In this document: positions 55,603 through 64,000 of the stretch, piece by piece
Position numbering within the stretch: position 1 is the stretch's first letter
How the letters are laid out: each line of letters begins with the position of its first letter
Assembly: GCA_963737285.1 (NCBI GenBank)
Contig: CAVTRT010000002.1
Coordinates: forward strand, 248,001 to 312,000
Length of the DNA: 64,000 nt
Direction: 5' to 3'
Source: Trebonia sp963737285
GTDB lineage: Bacteria > Actinomycetota > Actinomycetes > Streptosporangiales > Streptosporangiaceae
Notes under the pieces: model-generated
The model's database searches: none
Seen by the model: only the letters and a program-made list of their open reading frames with translations
Told to the model about the DNA's origin: nothing
Position numbers and translations under genes: made by a program

Positions 55603-56364
55603 TTAGTGGTCGTGCCCTTCTTCAAACACGCTGGCCTCGCGGCCGCGCAAGACGATGTCGAACCGGTAGGCCAGCGCCCACTCGGGCTGGGTGTCCTCGA
55701 TCGAGAACTGGGCGACCATCCGCTGCCGCGCCTTCTCGTCGGGCACCGAGTTGTAGATCGGGTCCAGCGGCAGCAGCGGGTCCCCAGGGAAGTACATCTG
55801 GGTGACGATCCGCTGGGTGAACGCCCGGCCGAACAGCGAGAAGTGAATGTGGGCGGGCCGCCACGCGTTGTAGTGGTTGCCCCATGGGTAGGAGCCTGGC
55901 GCGATCGTGATGAACCGGTACCGGCCACCGGCGTCGGTGATCGCGCGACCGATGCCGTCGAAGTTCGGGTCCAGCGGCGCGGGGTGGTGCTCGCGCGCGT
56001 GCCGGTACCGGCCGGCCGCGTTGGTCTGCCAGATCTCGACGAGGGTGTCGGGCACGGGCCGGCCGCCCGAGTCCCGCACCTGGCCGAAGACGATGATCCG
56101 CTGGCCCTGCGGCTCACCCGCGTGCTGCGTGGTCAGGTCAGCGTCGCTCATGGTTATCAGTTCATCGCCGAGCAACGGGCCCGTGACCTCGGTGAGCCGC
56201 TGCGGCAGCAGCACTAGCGGCTTGGTGGGGTGCCGCAGCCCGGTCGACTTGTACAGCGGGTAGTCCAGCGGCGGGTGGTTGCCCGCCGCTGGCTTGGCAT
56301 ACGTCGCGGCGATGAGCGTGCCGGGGTCCTGCGGGACCACCAGCCGCTGTTCGGACACTGTCAT
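55603..56364 (-). CDS. pcaH: Protocatechuate 3,4-dioxygenase beta subunit
   Basis: The protein of 253 residues starts at ATG 56364 with AAGGAG upstream; an upstream in-frame ATG at 56454 lies in the pcaJ 3' end and is rejected. It shows DYPLYKSTGLRHPTKPLVLL, IIVFGQVRDSGGRPVPDTLV, EIWQTNAAGRYRH and WGNHYNAWRPAHIHFSLFGR, where the Tyr and His residues that bind the catalytic Fe(III) lie. It forms the active subunit with PcaG. Confidence 0.95.
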   Translation of the reverse strand: MTVSEQRLVVPQDPGTLIAATYAKPAAGNHPPLDYPLYKSTGLRHPTKPLVLLPQRLTEVTGPLLGDELITMSDADLTTQHAGEPQGQRIIVFGQVRDSGGRPVPDTLVEIWQTNAAGRYRHAREHHPAPLDPNFDGIGRAITDAGGRYRFITIAPGSYPWGNHYNAWRPAHIHFSLFGRAFTQRIVTQMYFPGDPLLPLDPIYNSVPDEKARQRMVAQFSIEDTQPEWALAYRFDIVLRGREASVFEEGHDH

Positions 56365-56386
56365 GAGGGGACTCCTTACAGGCTTG

Positions 56387-57151
56387 CTACTTGTTCGCGT
56401 TGCTCGCATTGAATGTGCGCAGGGCGGCCAGTTCGTCGCTGCTGGGGGGCGCAATCAACGCGGGCTCGGGGGCGAACTGGATGTCCCAGCCAGTGCGCTC
56501 GCGGACGGCCTGCGCAGTGACACCCTCGAACAGGCCGGTCATCGTGAACTCCCGCGTCGCCGGGTCGGGACGCAAGATGCCCAGGTCGGTGATGATCTTC
56601 TGCGGGCCCGCGCCGCGCAGGCCCAGCTTCTCCCGGCTGCCGGGCCCGTCGCCGTAGCCGACACTGGTGATGAACTCGACCCGGTCGACGAACGTCCGCT
56701 TGGTCTGCCGGACGATGACGATGACTTCCTGGCAGGAGGCCGCGATCTCCGGGGCGCCGCCCGCACCGGGCAGTCGCACCTTCGGGCGCGCGTAATCCCC
56801 GCCGACGACCGTCGTGTTGATGTTGCCGTACTTGTCGATCTGCGCCGCGCCGAGGAAGCCCATGGCGATCCGCCCCGGCTGGAGCCAGTAGTTGAACATC
56901 TCCGGCACGCTGACGACGGCGTCGGCGGTCTCGGCGAGGATGCCGTCGCCGATCGACAGCGGTAGCCGGTCCGGCTTGGAGCCGATCGTGCCCGACTCAT
57001 AGATGAGCACGAGGTTCGGCGCGTGCGTGACCCGGGCCAGGTTGGCCGCGGCGCTCGGCAGCCCGATCCCCACGAAGCAGGCCATGCCATCGGTCAGGGC
57101 GCGGGCCGCCGCGATCGTCATCATCTCATCGGAGGTGTACGTCGCCGTCAT
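56387..57151 (-). CDS. pcaJ: 3-oxoadipate CoA-transferase subunit B
   Basis: The 254-residue protein has the family I CoA-transferase B-subunit features: FVGIGLPSAAANLARVTHAP, the active-site Glu in LVLIYESGTIGS, and AAQIDKYGNINTTVVGGDYA then RLPGAGGAPEIA. With PcaI it moves CoA from succinyl-CoA to beta-ketoadipate. Its ATG overlaps the pcaI stop (ATGA) and it ends 22 bp before pcaH. Confidence 0.92.
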   Translation of the reverse strand: MTATYTSDEMMTIAAARALTDGMACFVGIGLPSAAANLARVTHAPNLVLIYESGTIGSKPDRLPLSIGDGILAETADAVVSVPEMFNYWLQPGRIAMGFLGAAQIDKYGNINTTVVGGDYARPKVRLPGAGGAPEIAASCQEVIVIVRQTKRTFVDRVEFITSVGYGDGPGSREKLGLRGAGPQKIITDLGILRPDPATREFTMTGLFEGVTAQAVRERTGWDIQFAPEPALIAPPSSDELAALRTFNASNANK

Positions 57152-57984
57152 GCTGTATCCCCCGCCGCGGTCACCCGCGAAGCTCCGTAGATGTTCTCCT
57201 CCAGCCAGGTCGCGAACGTCTCGCGTTCGCGGGCGATCGGGTCCCAGGCCACGTAGTAGTCGTTGTCCCGGTCGGTATAGCCAGCGGCGTAGGACGGGTG
57301 CGCGCCGCCGGGGACATGAGCGACGTAGCTGACCGTCCAGGTCGGCAGCACGACCGCCTGCGGCCGGGAGTCGAGCTCATCGACGATCTCCTCGACGGTG
57401 ACGATGGACCGCCTGGAGGCGAGCACCGCCTCCTTCTGCACGCCGACCAGGCCCCACAGTTGCACGTTCCCGGCCCGGTCGGCGCGCTGGGCGTGGATGA
57501 TCGCGACGTCGGGGTTGAGGGCGGCGACGGCCATCAGCGTCTCGCCGGTGAACGGGCAGGTGATCGGCTTGATGGTGTCGGTCTGCTCGACCAGGCTGGT
57601 GCCCGCGTAGCCGCGCAGCACGGCGAACGGCAGGCCCGACGCGCCGGCGACGTACCGGTTGGCCATCCCGGCGTGGCTGTGCTCCTCTATTTCCAGGGGC
57701 TGCGGCCAGCCGCGCTCGACGGCGTCCCGGAACCGGTGGAGCGAGCCGACGCCCGGGTTGCCACCCCAGGAAAAGACCAGCTTCCTCACGCAGCCGGCCC
57801 CGATGAGCTGGTCGTAGATGACATCCGGGGTCATCCGGACCAGCGTGAGGTCGCGGCGTCGCTGCCGGATCACCTCGTGGCCCGCCGCGAAGGGGATCAG
57901 GTGGGTGAATCCCTCCATCGCGACGGTGTCGCCGTCGTGAACGGCGTATCCGACGGCGTCCGCGAGCGAGACGATCTCCGCCAT
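57148..57984 (-). CDS. pcaI: 3-oxoadipate CoA-transferase subunit A
   Basis: The 278-residue protein starts at ATG 57984 with AGGAG 6 nt upstream. It carries the A-subunit pattern VAMEGFTHLIPFAAGHEVIR, LVFSWGGNPGVGSLHRF, and AIIHAQRADRAGNVQLWG. Family alternatives include glutaconate CoA-transferase subunits, but the pca neighbours make the 3-oxoadipate enzyme most likely. It is the first gene of the pcaIJHGD unit, 173 bp after the end of pcaC. Confidence 0.9.
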   Translation of the reverse strand: MAEIVSLADAVGYAVHDGDTVAMEGFTHLIPFAAGHEVIRQRRRDLTLVRMTPDVIYDQLIGAGCVRKLVFSWGGNPGVGSLHRFRDAVERGWPQPLEIEEHSHAGMANRYVAGASGLPFAVLRGYAGTSLVEQTDTIKPITCPFTGETLMAVAALNPDVAIIHAQRADRAGNVQLWGLVGVQKEAVLASRRSIVTVEEIVDELDSRPQAVVLPTWTVSYVAHVPGGAHPSYAAGYTDRDNDYYVAWDPIARERETFATWLEENIYGASRVTAAGDTA

Positions 57985-58043
57985 GTCGCTCCTGTCCTGG
58001 TGTTTACTCAACGATACCGTTTTCCGCCGCCTAGAGTACATGT

Positions 58044-58058
58044 GTTCGCAGAACGGAC
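58044..58058. promoter_or_regulatory. Candidate IclR-type (PcaR-like) operator upstream of pcaI
   Basis: GTTCGCAGAACGGAC lies 60 bp upstream of pcaI in the 173-bp gap after pcaC. It keeps the GTTCG...CG.AC framework of IclR-family PcaR/PcaU sites. No regulator gene is in the cluster within this window; one may lie elsewhere. Confidence 0.42.
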
Positions 58059-58157
58059 ACTAGGTGGTGGTTCGGTATCAAAACAGCAGGTAGAACGGCT
58101 ACGACCCAGGACAATCCAATACAGATACAGAAAGAATAGCTACTAAGCGTATTGACG

Positions 58158-58613
58158 CTAGGCGTCGCGATCCTCCGCGAGGGCACGCTCTGCTTCGAGG
58201 GCACGCTCTGCTTCGAGGGCACGCTCTGCTTCGAGGGCACGGTGCGTTTCCAGGGCACGCTGCGCGGTGGCGAAGGCGCGGTTCGCGGCCGGGACGCCGG
58301 CGTAGACGCTGACCTGGAGCAGGACCTCCTGGATCTGGGCCTCGGTCAGGCCGTTGTGCAGCGCCCCCTTGACGTGCTGGGCGAGCTCGTCCTGGTGCTG
58401 CAGCGCGGCGAGCACCGTCAGCGTGATGATGCTGCGCTCGGCGCGCGTCAGGCCCGGCCGAGACCAGATCTCGCCCCATGCGTAGCGGGTGATGAAGTCC
58501 TGGAACGGGGCGGTGAACTCGGTGGCGTCGGCGATGGAACGGTCGACATGCGCGTTGCCGAGCACCTCCCGCCGCACTGCCGTGCCCTGCTCAGCGCGCT
58601 GCTCGTCATCCAT
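58158..58613 (-). CDS. pcaC: 4-carboxymuconolactone decarboxylase
   Basis: The 151-residue protein has the carboxymuconolactone decarboxylase core: RREVLGNAHVDRSIADATEF, then FQDFITRYAWGEIWSRPGLT, SIITLTVLAALQHQDELAQH and VYAGVPAANRAFATAQRAL. It decarboxylates gamma-carboxymuconolactone to the enol-lactone that PcaD uses. ATG 58613 fits the GAGGAG ribosome site best; another ATG is two codons earlier. A tail of repeated EAERAL (18-bp units, 58190-58245) extends the C-terminus beyond normal length. Confidence 0.92.
   Translation of the reverse strand: MDDEQRAEQGTAVRREVLGNAHVDRSIADATEFTAPFQDFITRYAWGEIWSRPGLTRAERSIITLTVLAALQHQDELAQHVKGALHNGLTEAQIQEVLLQVSVYAGVPAANRAFATAQRALETHRALEAERALEAERALEAERALAEDRDA
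58190..58245. repeat. In-frame 18-bp tandem repeat at the end of pcaC
   Basis: About three copies of CTCTGCTTCGAGGGCACG encode repeated EAERAL at the PcaC C-terminus, forming a short charged helix outside the enzyme core. Confidence 0.85.
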
Positions 58614-60029
58614 GGTCATTCTCCTCGTCGGCTCGCGGGTGTTGCTCATCGGCTTCCAGCTGCTCGTGGGCGTCCAGCTGCTCGTGGGCGTCCAGCGCCG
58701 CGTCAACGAACTCGCTGGCGGCACCAAGGTATCCCGCCGGGTCCAGGGCGGTGTCGATCTGCTGCGGGGTGACCCCCGCCTGCTCGACCTGCGCGATGGC
58801 GAGCAGCACGTCCCGCAGTGGCAGCCCTGCGCTGGCCGCCCGCGTGGCGGCGCTCGCCACCAGGTCGTGCGCGGCGGGCCTGCCGAGCGCGTCGGCGAGC
58901 AGGCCGGTGACTTGCTCGGCCAGTGGCAGCCCGCCCGTGCCCGCGAGGTTCGCCGCCATCCTCGCCGTATCAACGGTCAGCCCCCCAAGCAGGTCGGCTC
59001 CCCAGGCAGCGGCCGACCCGGCGAGCCGCAGGATGTCGCTGAACGGCTGCCACTCCGCGTGCCATGCCCCGGCTGCCCGCTGGTGCTCCTGCTCGGCGCT
59101 TGCGACGAGGGTGGCGAGCAACCCAGGCACCTGCCTCGAACAGCCGAGGATGGCGACCGAGGCGACCGGGTTGCTCTTGTTCGGCATGGCTGAGGATCCG
59201 CCTCGCCGTGGCGCGCCAGCGGGCGCCGCACCATCTGTGCCCTCGGACACCTCGCCGACCTCGGTCTGGGCGAGCAGCGTCACATCCCGGGCGACCTTGC
59301 CGAGCGTCGCGGTGACACGCGCCATCGCGACCGCGACGTCGATGACCCGCAGTCGCTCGGTGTGCCACGGCAGCGGCGGCGCCGCCAGCCCGAGCTCGGC
59401 GGCCAGCAGCGCGGCGATCATCGGCCCGTCGCCGCCCAGTGACGCCAGGGTCCCGGCGGCCCCGCCGAACTGGACAGCGAGCCGCGTGGTGGCCATGGCG
59501 TCCAGCCCCGCGGCCGCCTCGTCGAGTCCCGCCAGCCACCCGGCCGCCACTAGGCCGAACGTCACGGGAACAGCCTGCTGCAACAGCGTCCGCCCGATCA
59601 TGAGCGTGCCGCGGTGGGTGTCCGCGAGCCGCGCTGCCGCCTGCGAGGCCGCCCGCAGGTCCCGCCTGATCACCTGTGTCGCCCGGCGGGCCAGCAGCAT
59701 CGCCGCCGTGTCCATGATGTCCTGGCTGGTCGCCCCGCGATGCACGGCAGCCGCGGCGAAGTCTGGCGCCCGTCGGCCCAGTACCCGCGCGAGGCCGGGG
59801 ACCGGGTTGCCGGTTAGTCCCGACGCGCGGGCGACCTCGGCCAGTTCGTCAGCGGACAAGTCAGCGCCCGTGGCCGCCCGCGTCACGGCCGCCCCGGCAC
59901 CGGGTGGGGCCAGGCCGGCTCGCTCCAGCGCCCTGGCCAGTCCAGCCTCGACGTCGAGCAGGGCCTGCAGCCACGCCGCGTCCCCGGTGGCGACGTCACC
60001 GCGGCTGAAAACGCCCCCGAATAGCGTCA
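58606..60029 (-). CDS. pcaB: 3-carboxy-cis,cis-muconate cycloisomerase
   Basis: The protein of about 474 residues belongs to the fumarase/aspartase superfamily: LFGGVFSRGDVATGDAAWLQ, AVHRGATSQDIMDTAAMLLA, and the signature loop GGSSAMPNKSNPVAS. It converts beta-carboxymuconate to gamma-carboxymuconolactone. ATG 60029 is chosen by homology, though no clear ribosome site precedes it; longer readings run antisense into the aminotransferase gene. Its C-terminal tail, with repeated DAHEQL, overlaps the pcaC start. It begins the pcaBC unit, divergent from the aminotransferase. Confidence 0.9.
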
Positions 60030-60153
60030 TCCGGGGAGGCGTCTGCCCGAGCCCCCGAGCTGCGTCATCTGGGGGGACGACCCCCCGGACCCCCCGAAAA
60101 TTCCAGGTAGTCCAGCATTCTGCTCCGGCATGCCCGGATGTTATCGTCCGATC

Positions 60154-61536
60154 ATGATCGATGTTCCGCACAGTGCCCCAAAGACCGGTGCCATCAAGAC
60201 CGGTGGTCCGGGGCTGCCGCAACGTCGCGAGCTTGTCACCGAGATCCCCGGCCCGGTCTCCCGCGAGCTGCAGGCCCGCCGGTCGAGCGCCGTCGCCCCT
60301 GGCGTGTCGTCGACGCTGCCCATCTTCACTGCGGCGGCCGGCGGCGGGGTGCTGGTCGATGTCGACGGCAACTCTCTGATCGACTTCGGCTCCGGCATCG
60401 CGGTCACGTCGGTCGGCAACGCCGCGGCGCGAGTTGCCGAGCGCGTCCAAGCCCAGGTTGCGCAGTTCACTCATACCTGCTTCATGGTCACGCCCTATGA
60501 GGGGTACGTCGAGGTCTGCGAGGCCCTCAACGCGAAGACCCCCGGCAGTCATGAGAAGCGCTCGGCGCTGTTCAACTCCGGTGCGGAGGCGGTGGAGAAC
60601 GCTGTCAAGATCGCCCGGCACGCCACCGGCCGTCAGGCGGTGATCGCGTTCGACCACGCCTACCACGGCCGCACGAACCTGACGATGGCGCTGACCGCGA
60701 AGAACATGCCCTATAAGCAAGGGTTCGGCCCGTTCGCCGGCGAGGTCTACCGGGTGCCGATGGCCTACCCGCTGCGCTGGCCTGACGGCCCGCAGGCATG
60801 CCGCGCCGAGGCGCTTGACGTGGTCAGGAACCTGATCCACGCACAGGTGGGCGAGGAGAACGTCGCCGCGGTCATCATCGAGCCTGTCCAGGGCGAGGGC
60901 GGCTTCATCGTCCCGCCCGACGGGTTCTTGCCGGGGCTGGCGCAGTTCTGCGCGGAGCACGGCATCGTCTTCATCGCCGACGAGGTCCAGTCCGGCTTTT
61001 GCCGGACCGGCGACTGGTTCGCCTGCGATCACGAGGGCGTCGTCCCGGACCTGGTCACGACCGCGAAGGGTATCGCCGGCGGGCTGCCACTGGCCGGCGT
61101 CACCGGCCGCGCCGAGATCATGGACGCGGTGCACCCCGGTGGCCTCGGCGGCACCTACGGCGGCAACCCGGTTGCCTGCGCCGCCGCGCTCGGCGCGATC
61201 GAGACGATGGAGGCACTAGACCTGCCGGCCAAGGCCCGGCGGATCGGCGAGATCATGCTGCCGCGGCTGCACAAGCTGGCGAGCAGCTACCCGGCGATCG
61301 CTGACGTGCGCGGCCGGGGCGCGATGCTCGCCATCGAGCTCACCAAGCCAGGCACCCTGGAGCCGGACGCCGCTGCCACAGCGGCAGTGGCGAAGTTCTG
61401 CCACTCCCACGGCCTCGTGGTCTTGACCTGCGGGACCTTCGCCAACGTACTCCGCTTCCTGCCCCCGCTGGTCATCGGCGAGGACCTCCTCGAAGAGGGC
61501 CTCGACATCCTGGAAGGCGCCTTCGCCATCCTGTAG
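60154..61536 (+). CDS. gabT: 4-aminobutyrate-type aminotransferase
   Basis: The 460-residue class III aminotransferase shows VDVDGNSLIDFGSGIAVTSV, ALFNSGAEAVENAVKIARHA, FDHAYHGRTNLTMALTAKN, the PLP Asp in FIADEVQSGFCRTG and the PLP Lys in LVTTAKGIAGGLPLAG. GabT-like proteins convert 4-aminobutyrate and 2-oxoglutarate to succinate semialdehyde and glutamate. ATG 60154 (MIDVPHSAPKTGAIKTGG) is preferred to 60130. A succinate-semialdehyde dehydrogenase gene is not in the window. Confidence 0.9.
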   Translation: MIDVPHSAPKTGAIKTGGPGLPQRRELVTEIPGPVSRELQARRSSAVAPGVSSTLPIFTAAAGGGVLVDVDGNSLIDFGSGIAVTSVGNAAARVAERVQAQVAQFTHTCFMVTPYEGYVEVCEALNAKTPGSHEKRSALFNSGAEAVENAVKIARHATGRQAVIAFDHAYHGRTNLTMALTAKNMPYKQGFGPFAGEVYRVPMAYPLRWPDGPQACRAEALDVVRNLIHAQVGEENVAAVIIEPVQGEGGFIVPPDGFLPGLAQFCAEHGIVFIADEVQSGFCRTGDWFACDHEGVVPDLVTTAKGIAGGLPLAGVTGRAEIMDAVHPGGLGGTYGGNPVACAAALGAIETMEALDLPAKARRIGEIMLPRLHKLASSYPAIADVRGRGAMLAIELTKPGTLEPDAAATAAVAKFCHSHGLVVLTCGTFANVLRFLPPLVIGEDLLEEGLDILEGAFAIL

Positions 61537-61641
61537 CTCTCCATGCGGAACGGGCAGCGGCCGGTCACCTGCCCGGTCACGATCTGTCACCACTAAATCT
61601 GGTGATAACGCTATCTTGACAGTTAGGTTAAAAATAGTCGA

Positions 61642-64000
61642 GTGACCACCAGTACGCGGGCGAGCATTCCGGTGATGCCGCCAAGCGCGACAGCGGCGCC
61701 ACCGGAGCTTTCTGTATCCGCGCTCACGGTGCGGTTCGGCTTGCTGACCGCGCTTGAGGGGGTGAGCCTTCAGGTCAAGCCCGGCGAGATCGTGGCCCTG
61801 GCCGGCGAGAACGGCGCGGGGAAGACTACCTTGATCCGCGCCGTGGGCGGCGACGTCACGCCGCTGACCGGGGCGATCCGGCTGGGTGGCCGCCTGGTTC
61901 CGGCGGACCCGAGCGCCGCCACCCGGCTGGGGATCCGCATCGTCTGGCAGGACCTGGCCCTGTGCGACAACCTGGACATCGCGTCGAACGTGATGCTCGG
62001 CATTGAGCAGCGGCGGCACCTGCTTTCCGACGTGTGGCTGCACCGGGACGCGGCCGAGCTGTTCCGGCGGCTGGGCATCCCGATCAAGGACACGACGCGG
62101 CCGGTCAAGTGGCTGTCGGGCGGGCAGCGGCAGATGGTGGCGGTCGCCCGCGCGATGGCGCACAGGCCGCGGGTGCTGCTGCTCGACGAGCCCACGGCCG
62201 CGCTCGGCGTGCGAGAGTCGGGGCTGGTTGAGCAGCTGATCACGCGTCTGCGCGAGCAGGGCACCACGGTGGTGTTGTCCTGCCATGACATCTCGCAGAT
62301 GTTCCGGCTGTCGGACCGCATCGTGGTCTTGCGGCACGGCAGGGTGATCGCCGAGGTCTCGCCGTCGGAGGTGCACCCCGATGACGTGGCCGCGCTCGTG
62401 TCCGGCCAGAAGGTCGACTCCTCGGCCCGCCGGCAGCTCACCCGGCTGCACCGGCTGGCCGGCCGCCTGACCTCCTCCGACCCGTCCTCTAGCCTGTCGA
62501 CGATCTTGTCGGCGCTTGGCGCGGCCCTAGGCAGCGAGCGGCTGTGCATTCACCTGCCCGAAGATAGTGGCCCGTCCAAGGACGACGCCGCGGCGCCCGC
62601 CTCCCGCGGCCAGTCGCCGCCGGCCGCGGGCACGCTGGTGCGCGCCGCGTCGTTCGGGGTGCCGGACACGCTGCTGGCCGCGTGGGAACGGCTGCCGGTG
62701 GGCGCCGCCGGGGGGCCGGTGGGGCTGGCAGCCGCGACCGGAGCGCCGGTCATCGAGGACAACATCCGGACGGCACCAGGCTCGTGGGCATCCTTCGCCG
62801 ACCTCGCCAGGCAGGCACGGGTCGCGAGCTCGTGGTCGGTTCCCGTGCTCGGCGCCAGTGGGCTGCTCGGCGTGATCACGGTGTTCCGCGCGATCACCGG
62901 CAAGCCGCAGCGCGACGACCTGGACCTGGCCACGCTGTACGCCGGGTATGCGGCCAGCGCCATCGAGCGTGACCAGTTGCTTGAGCAGGTCACGGCGCGC
63001 AACCGGGTGCTTGAGACGATCCGGTTGGTGCTGCAGACACTAGCCGGGGCGGTGCCGTTCTCCGATGCCCTGGTCACTGCCCTCGACGCCCTGCGCAGCG
63101 GCCTTGGCGCCGACGAGGTCGCGCTGGTGACGCTGGCGGACCCGGATGACACCAGGACCGCGACCGTCGCGCGCGCGTACTCGGGCAGTTCCCAGACCAT
63201 CCCGCCGGCGACGCTGGCGGCGGCGACATCGGTCCTGGCCCGCGACGGCCTCGACGGCGTGGCACTGTCCGGGATGGCGGTCACGGCCGACCGCGTGCTC
63301 TCGGTCACGCTCAGAGCTCCTCAGGGGCGCACCGTGCTGCTAGCCAGCTGGGATGGCCCGCGGACGGCAGCCGCGAGCGCGGCGGAAGACAGCGCGATGG
63401 CGCTGGTCGAGGACGCGGCCCACAGCTTCCGGCTGGCCCTGGAGCGGGAGAGCGCGACCGCCGCGCACCAGGAGGCCATGGCCCTGCGGCAGTCCCAGGT
63501 GATGCAGCACGCGTTCTTGCGCAGGCTCAGCCACGAGCTGCGCACGCCGCTGACCGCGATCACCGGGTACGCCTCCAGCCTGCTGCAGGAGGATGTGACC
63601 TGGGACGCGGAATCGCAGCACCGTTTCCTGTCCCGGATCTCCGCCGAGTCCTCCCGGCTCGGACGGCTGGTCAACGACCTGCTGGACTTCTCGGCGATCG
63701 AGTCGGGAATCTTCCGGCTGCTGTGCGACTGGTGCGACGTCCCGCTGGTCATTGACGCGGCGGTGGCACTGCTGCCACCGCGCAACGTGCCGTTCGTCGA
63801 GGTGCGCACCGCGCCGGGACTCCCGCAGATCTGGGCCGACCATGACCGGCTTGAGCAGGTCTTCGTAAACCTTCTTGGCAACGCGCTCGGCCACAACCCG
63901 CCGGGCACTCATGTCACGGTCACGGTGGAGGGCACCCCGGCGGGCGACGGCAGGCCCGCGACGGTGACCGTCCGGGTCTGCGACGACGGGAAGGGGATGC
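61642..64000 (+). CDS. Fusion of a sugar-type ABC transporter ATPase with GAF and histidine-kinase domains (runs off the window)
   Basis: One uninterrupted frame from GTG 61642 to the window end (786 codons seen) encodes an RbsA/XylG-like single ABC ATPase at residues 20-255: VALAGENGAGKTTLIRAVGG (Walker A), KWLSGGQRQMVAVARAMAHR (signature), VLLLDEPTAALG (Walker B) and VVLSCHDISQMFRLSDR (H-loop). Two GAF-like sensory segments follow at about residues 290-450 and 460-600. A histidine kinase completes the visible part: H box FLRRLSHELRTPLTAITGYA, N box LEQVFVNLLGNALGHNPPG and G1 box VRVCDDGKGM. The C-terminal end is missing. The ATPase belongs to sugar importers, so the protein may couple transporter energising to signalling, or use the ATPase domain only as a sensor. 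Confidence 0.85.
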   Translation, partial: MTTSTRASIPVMPPSATAAPPELSVSALTVRFGLLTALEGVSLQVKPGEIVALAGENGAGKTTLIRAVGGDVTPLTGAIRLGGRLVPADPSAATRLGIRIVWQDLALCDNLDIASNVMLGIEQRRHLLSDVWLHRDAAELFRRLGIPIKDTTRPVKWLSGGQRQMVAVARAMAHRPRVLLLDEPTAALGVRESGLVEQLITRLREQGTTVVLSCHDISQMFRLSDRIVVLRHGRVIAEVSPSEVHPDDVAALVSGQKVDSSARRQLTRLHRLAGRLTSSDPSSSLSTILSALGAALGSERLCIHLPEDSGPSKDDAAAPASRGQSPPAAGTLVRAASFGVPDTLLAAWERLPVGAAGGPVGLAAATGAPVIEDNIRTAPGSWASFADLARQARVASSWSVPVLGASGLLGVITVFRAITGKPQRDDLDLATLYAGYAASAIERDQLLEQVTARNRVLETIRLVLQTLAGAVPFSDALVTALDALRSGLGADEVALVTLADPDDTRTATVARAYSGSSQTIPPATLAAATSVLARDGLDGVALSGMAVTADRVLSVTLRAPQGRTVLLASWDGPRTAAASAAEDSAMALVEDAAHSFRLALERESATAAHQEAMALRQSQVMQHAFLRRLSHELRTPLTAITGYASSLLQEDVTWDAESQHRFLSRISAESSRLGRLVNDLLDFSAIESGIFRLLCDWCDVPLVIDAAVALLPPRNVPFVEVRTAPGLPQIWADHDRLEQVFVNLLGNALGHNPPGTHVTVTVEGTPAGDGRPATVTVRVCDDGKGM

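Noticed and set aside
60030..61134. 842-residue reading of PcaB reaching into the aminotransferase gene
   Set aside because: The first 368 residues are antisense to gabT; PcaB similarity starts at ATG 60029.
61616..61641. TTGACA before the ABC-kinase fusion as a classical promoter
   Set aside because: No -10 hexamer lies at the right spacing before the GTG, so the box alone is not convincing.

Overview
The window is very G+C-rich and comes from a filamentous actinomycete. Marker families include an S-adenosyl methyltransferase of the DUF574 type, WhiJ/Scr1-type HTH-DUF5753 regulators with a DUF397 partner, RsbW/AbaA-like ATP-binding proteins, a SARP/AfsR-type regulator, and frequent GTG/TTG starts with ATGA or TGATG overlaps. 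A Streptosporangiales- or Streptomyces-like host fits, but the species cannot be named from this window.

Layout: (1) 1-7 kb: the end of a copper P-type ATPase with its CsoR-type sensor, a GH13 glucosidase, and a frameshifted GHKL-ATPase (sacsin N-terminal-like) protein. (2) 6.7-11.7 kb: a GntR regulator, a SAM methyltransferase, a WhiJ-like HTH/DUF397 pair, an anti-sigma-like ATPase and small CxC zinc-ribbon-like proteins. (3) 11.9-30.9 kb: a type I-C CRISPR-Cas locus. It has about 70 repeats of 37 nt and a cas3-cas5-cas8c-cas7-cas4-cas1-cas2 operon. The array is cut in two by a 5.9-kb element with 42-bp terminal inverted repeats, which carries a broken ISL3-type transposase, an unknown gene and two overlapping tyrosine recombinases. 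(4) 31-36 kb: an ABC importer (ATPase, double permease, NMT1/Thi5-like lipoprotein) divergent from an acyl-CoA-dehydrogenase-fold flavoprotein; three 18-bp repeats on a 25-bp grid lie between the two transcription units. (5) 36-47 kb: a DrrAB-type exporter, a large SARP/NB-ARC regulator, a ThDP decarboxylase, an NmrA-type reductase and a PLP decarboxylase. (6) 47-54 kb: a second ATPase/CxC/HTH module with a truncated regulator, a ferredoxin reductase with a ferredoxin remnant, a VOC protein, an MFS-MarR fusion, an esterase and a 30-aa membrane peptide. (7) 54-60 kb: a protocatechuate branch of the beta-ketoadipate pathway (pcaB, C, I, J, H, G, D). (8) 60-64 kb: a GABA-type aminotransferase and the start of an unusual fusion of an ABC-transporter ATPase with a GAF/histidine-kinase module, running off the right edge.

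The repeat polarity (5' handle ending GATCGCAAC on the minus strand, degenerate repeats at the left end) places the CRISPR leader next to cas3, so the arrays are read leftward and cas3 rightward. The transposon cut off the nine oldest repeats from the leader. An intact second copy of the interrupted spacer sits just beyond the insertion, so the pre-insertion sequence can be reconstructed.

At least nine genes carry a small indel frameshift, mostly a single base (GHKL ATPase, transposase, cas3, cas8c, cas1 end, ABC permease, DrrA-like, DrrB-like, PLP decarboxylase). That density in otherwise well-preserved genes points to uncorrected sequencing errors as much as to real decay, and read-level checking decides whether the CRISPR system is functional.
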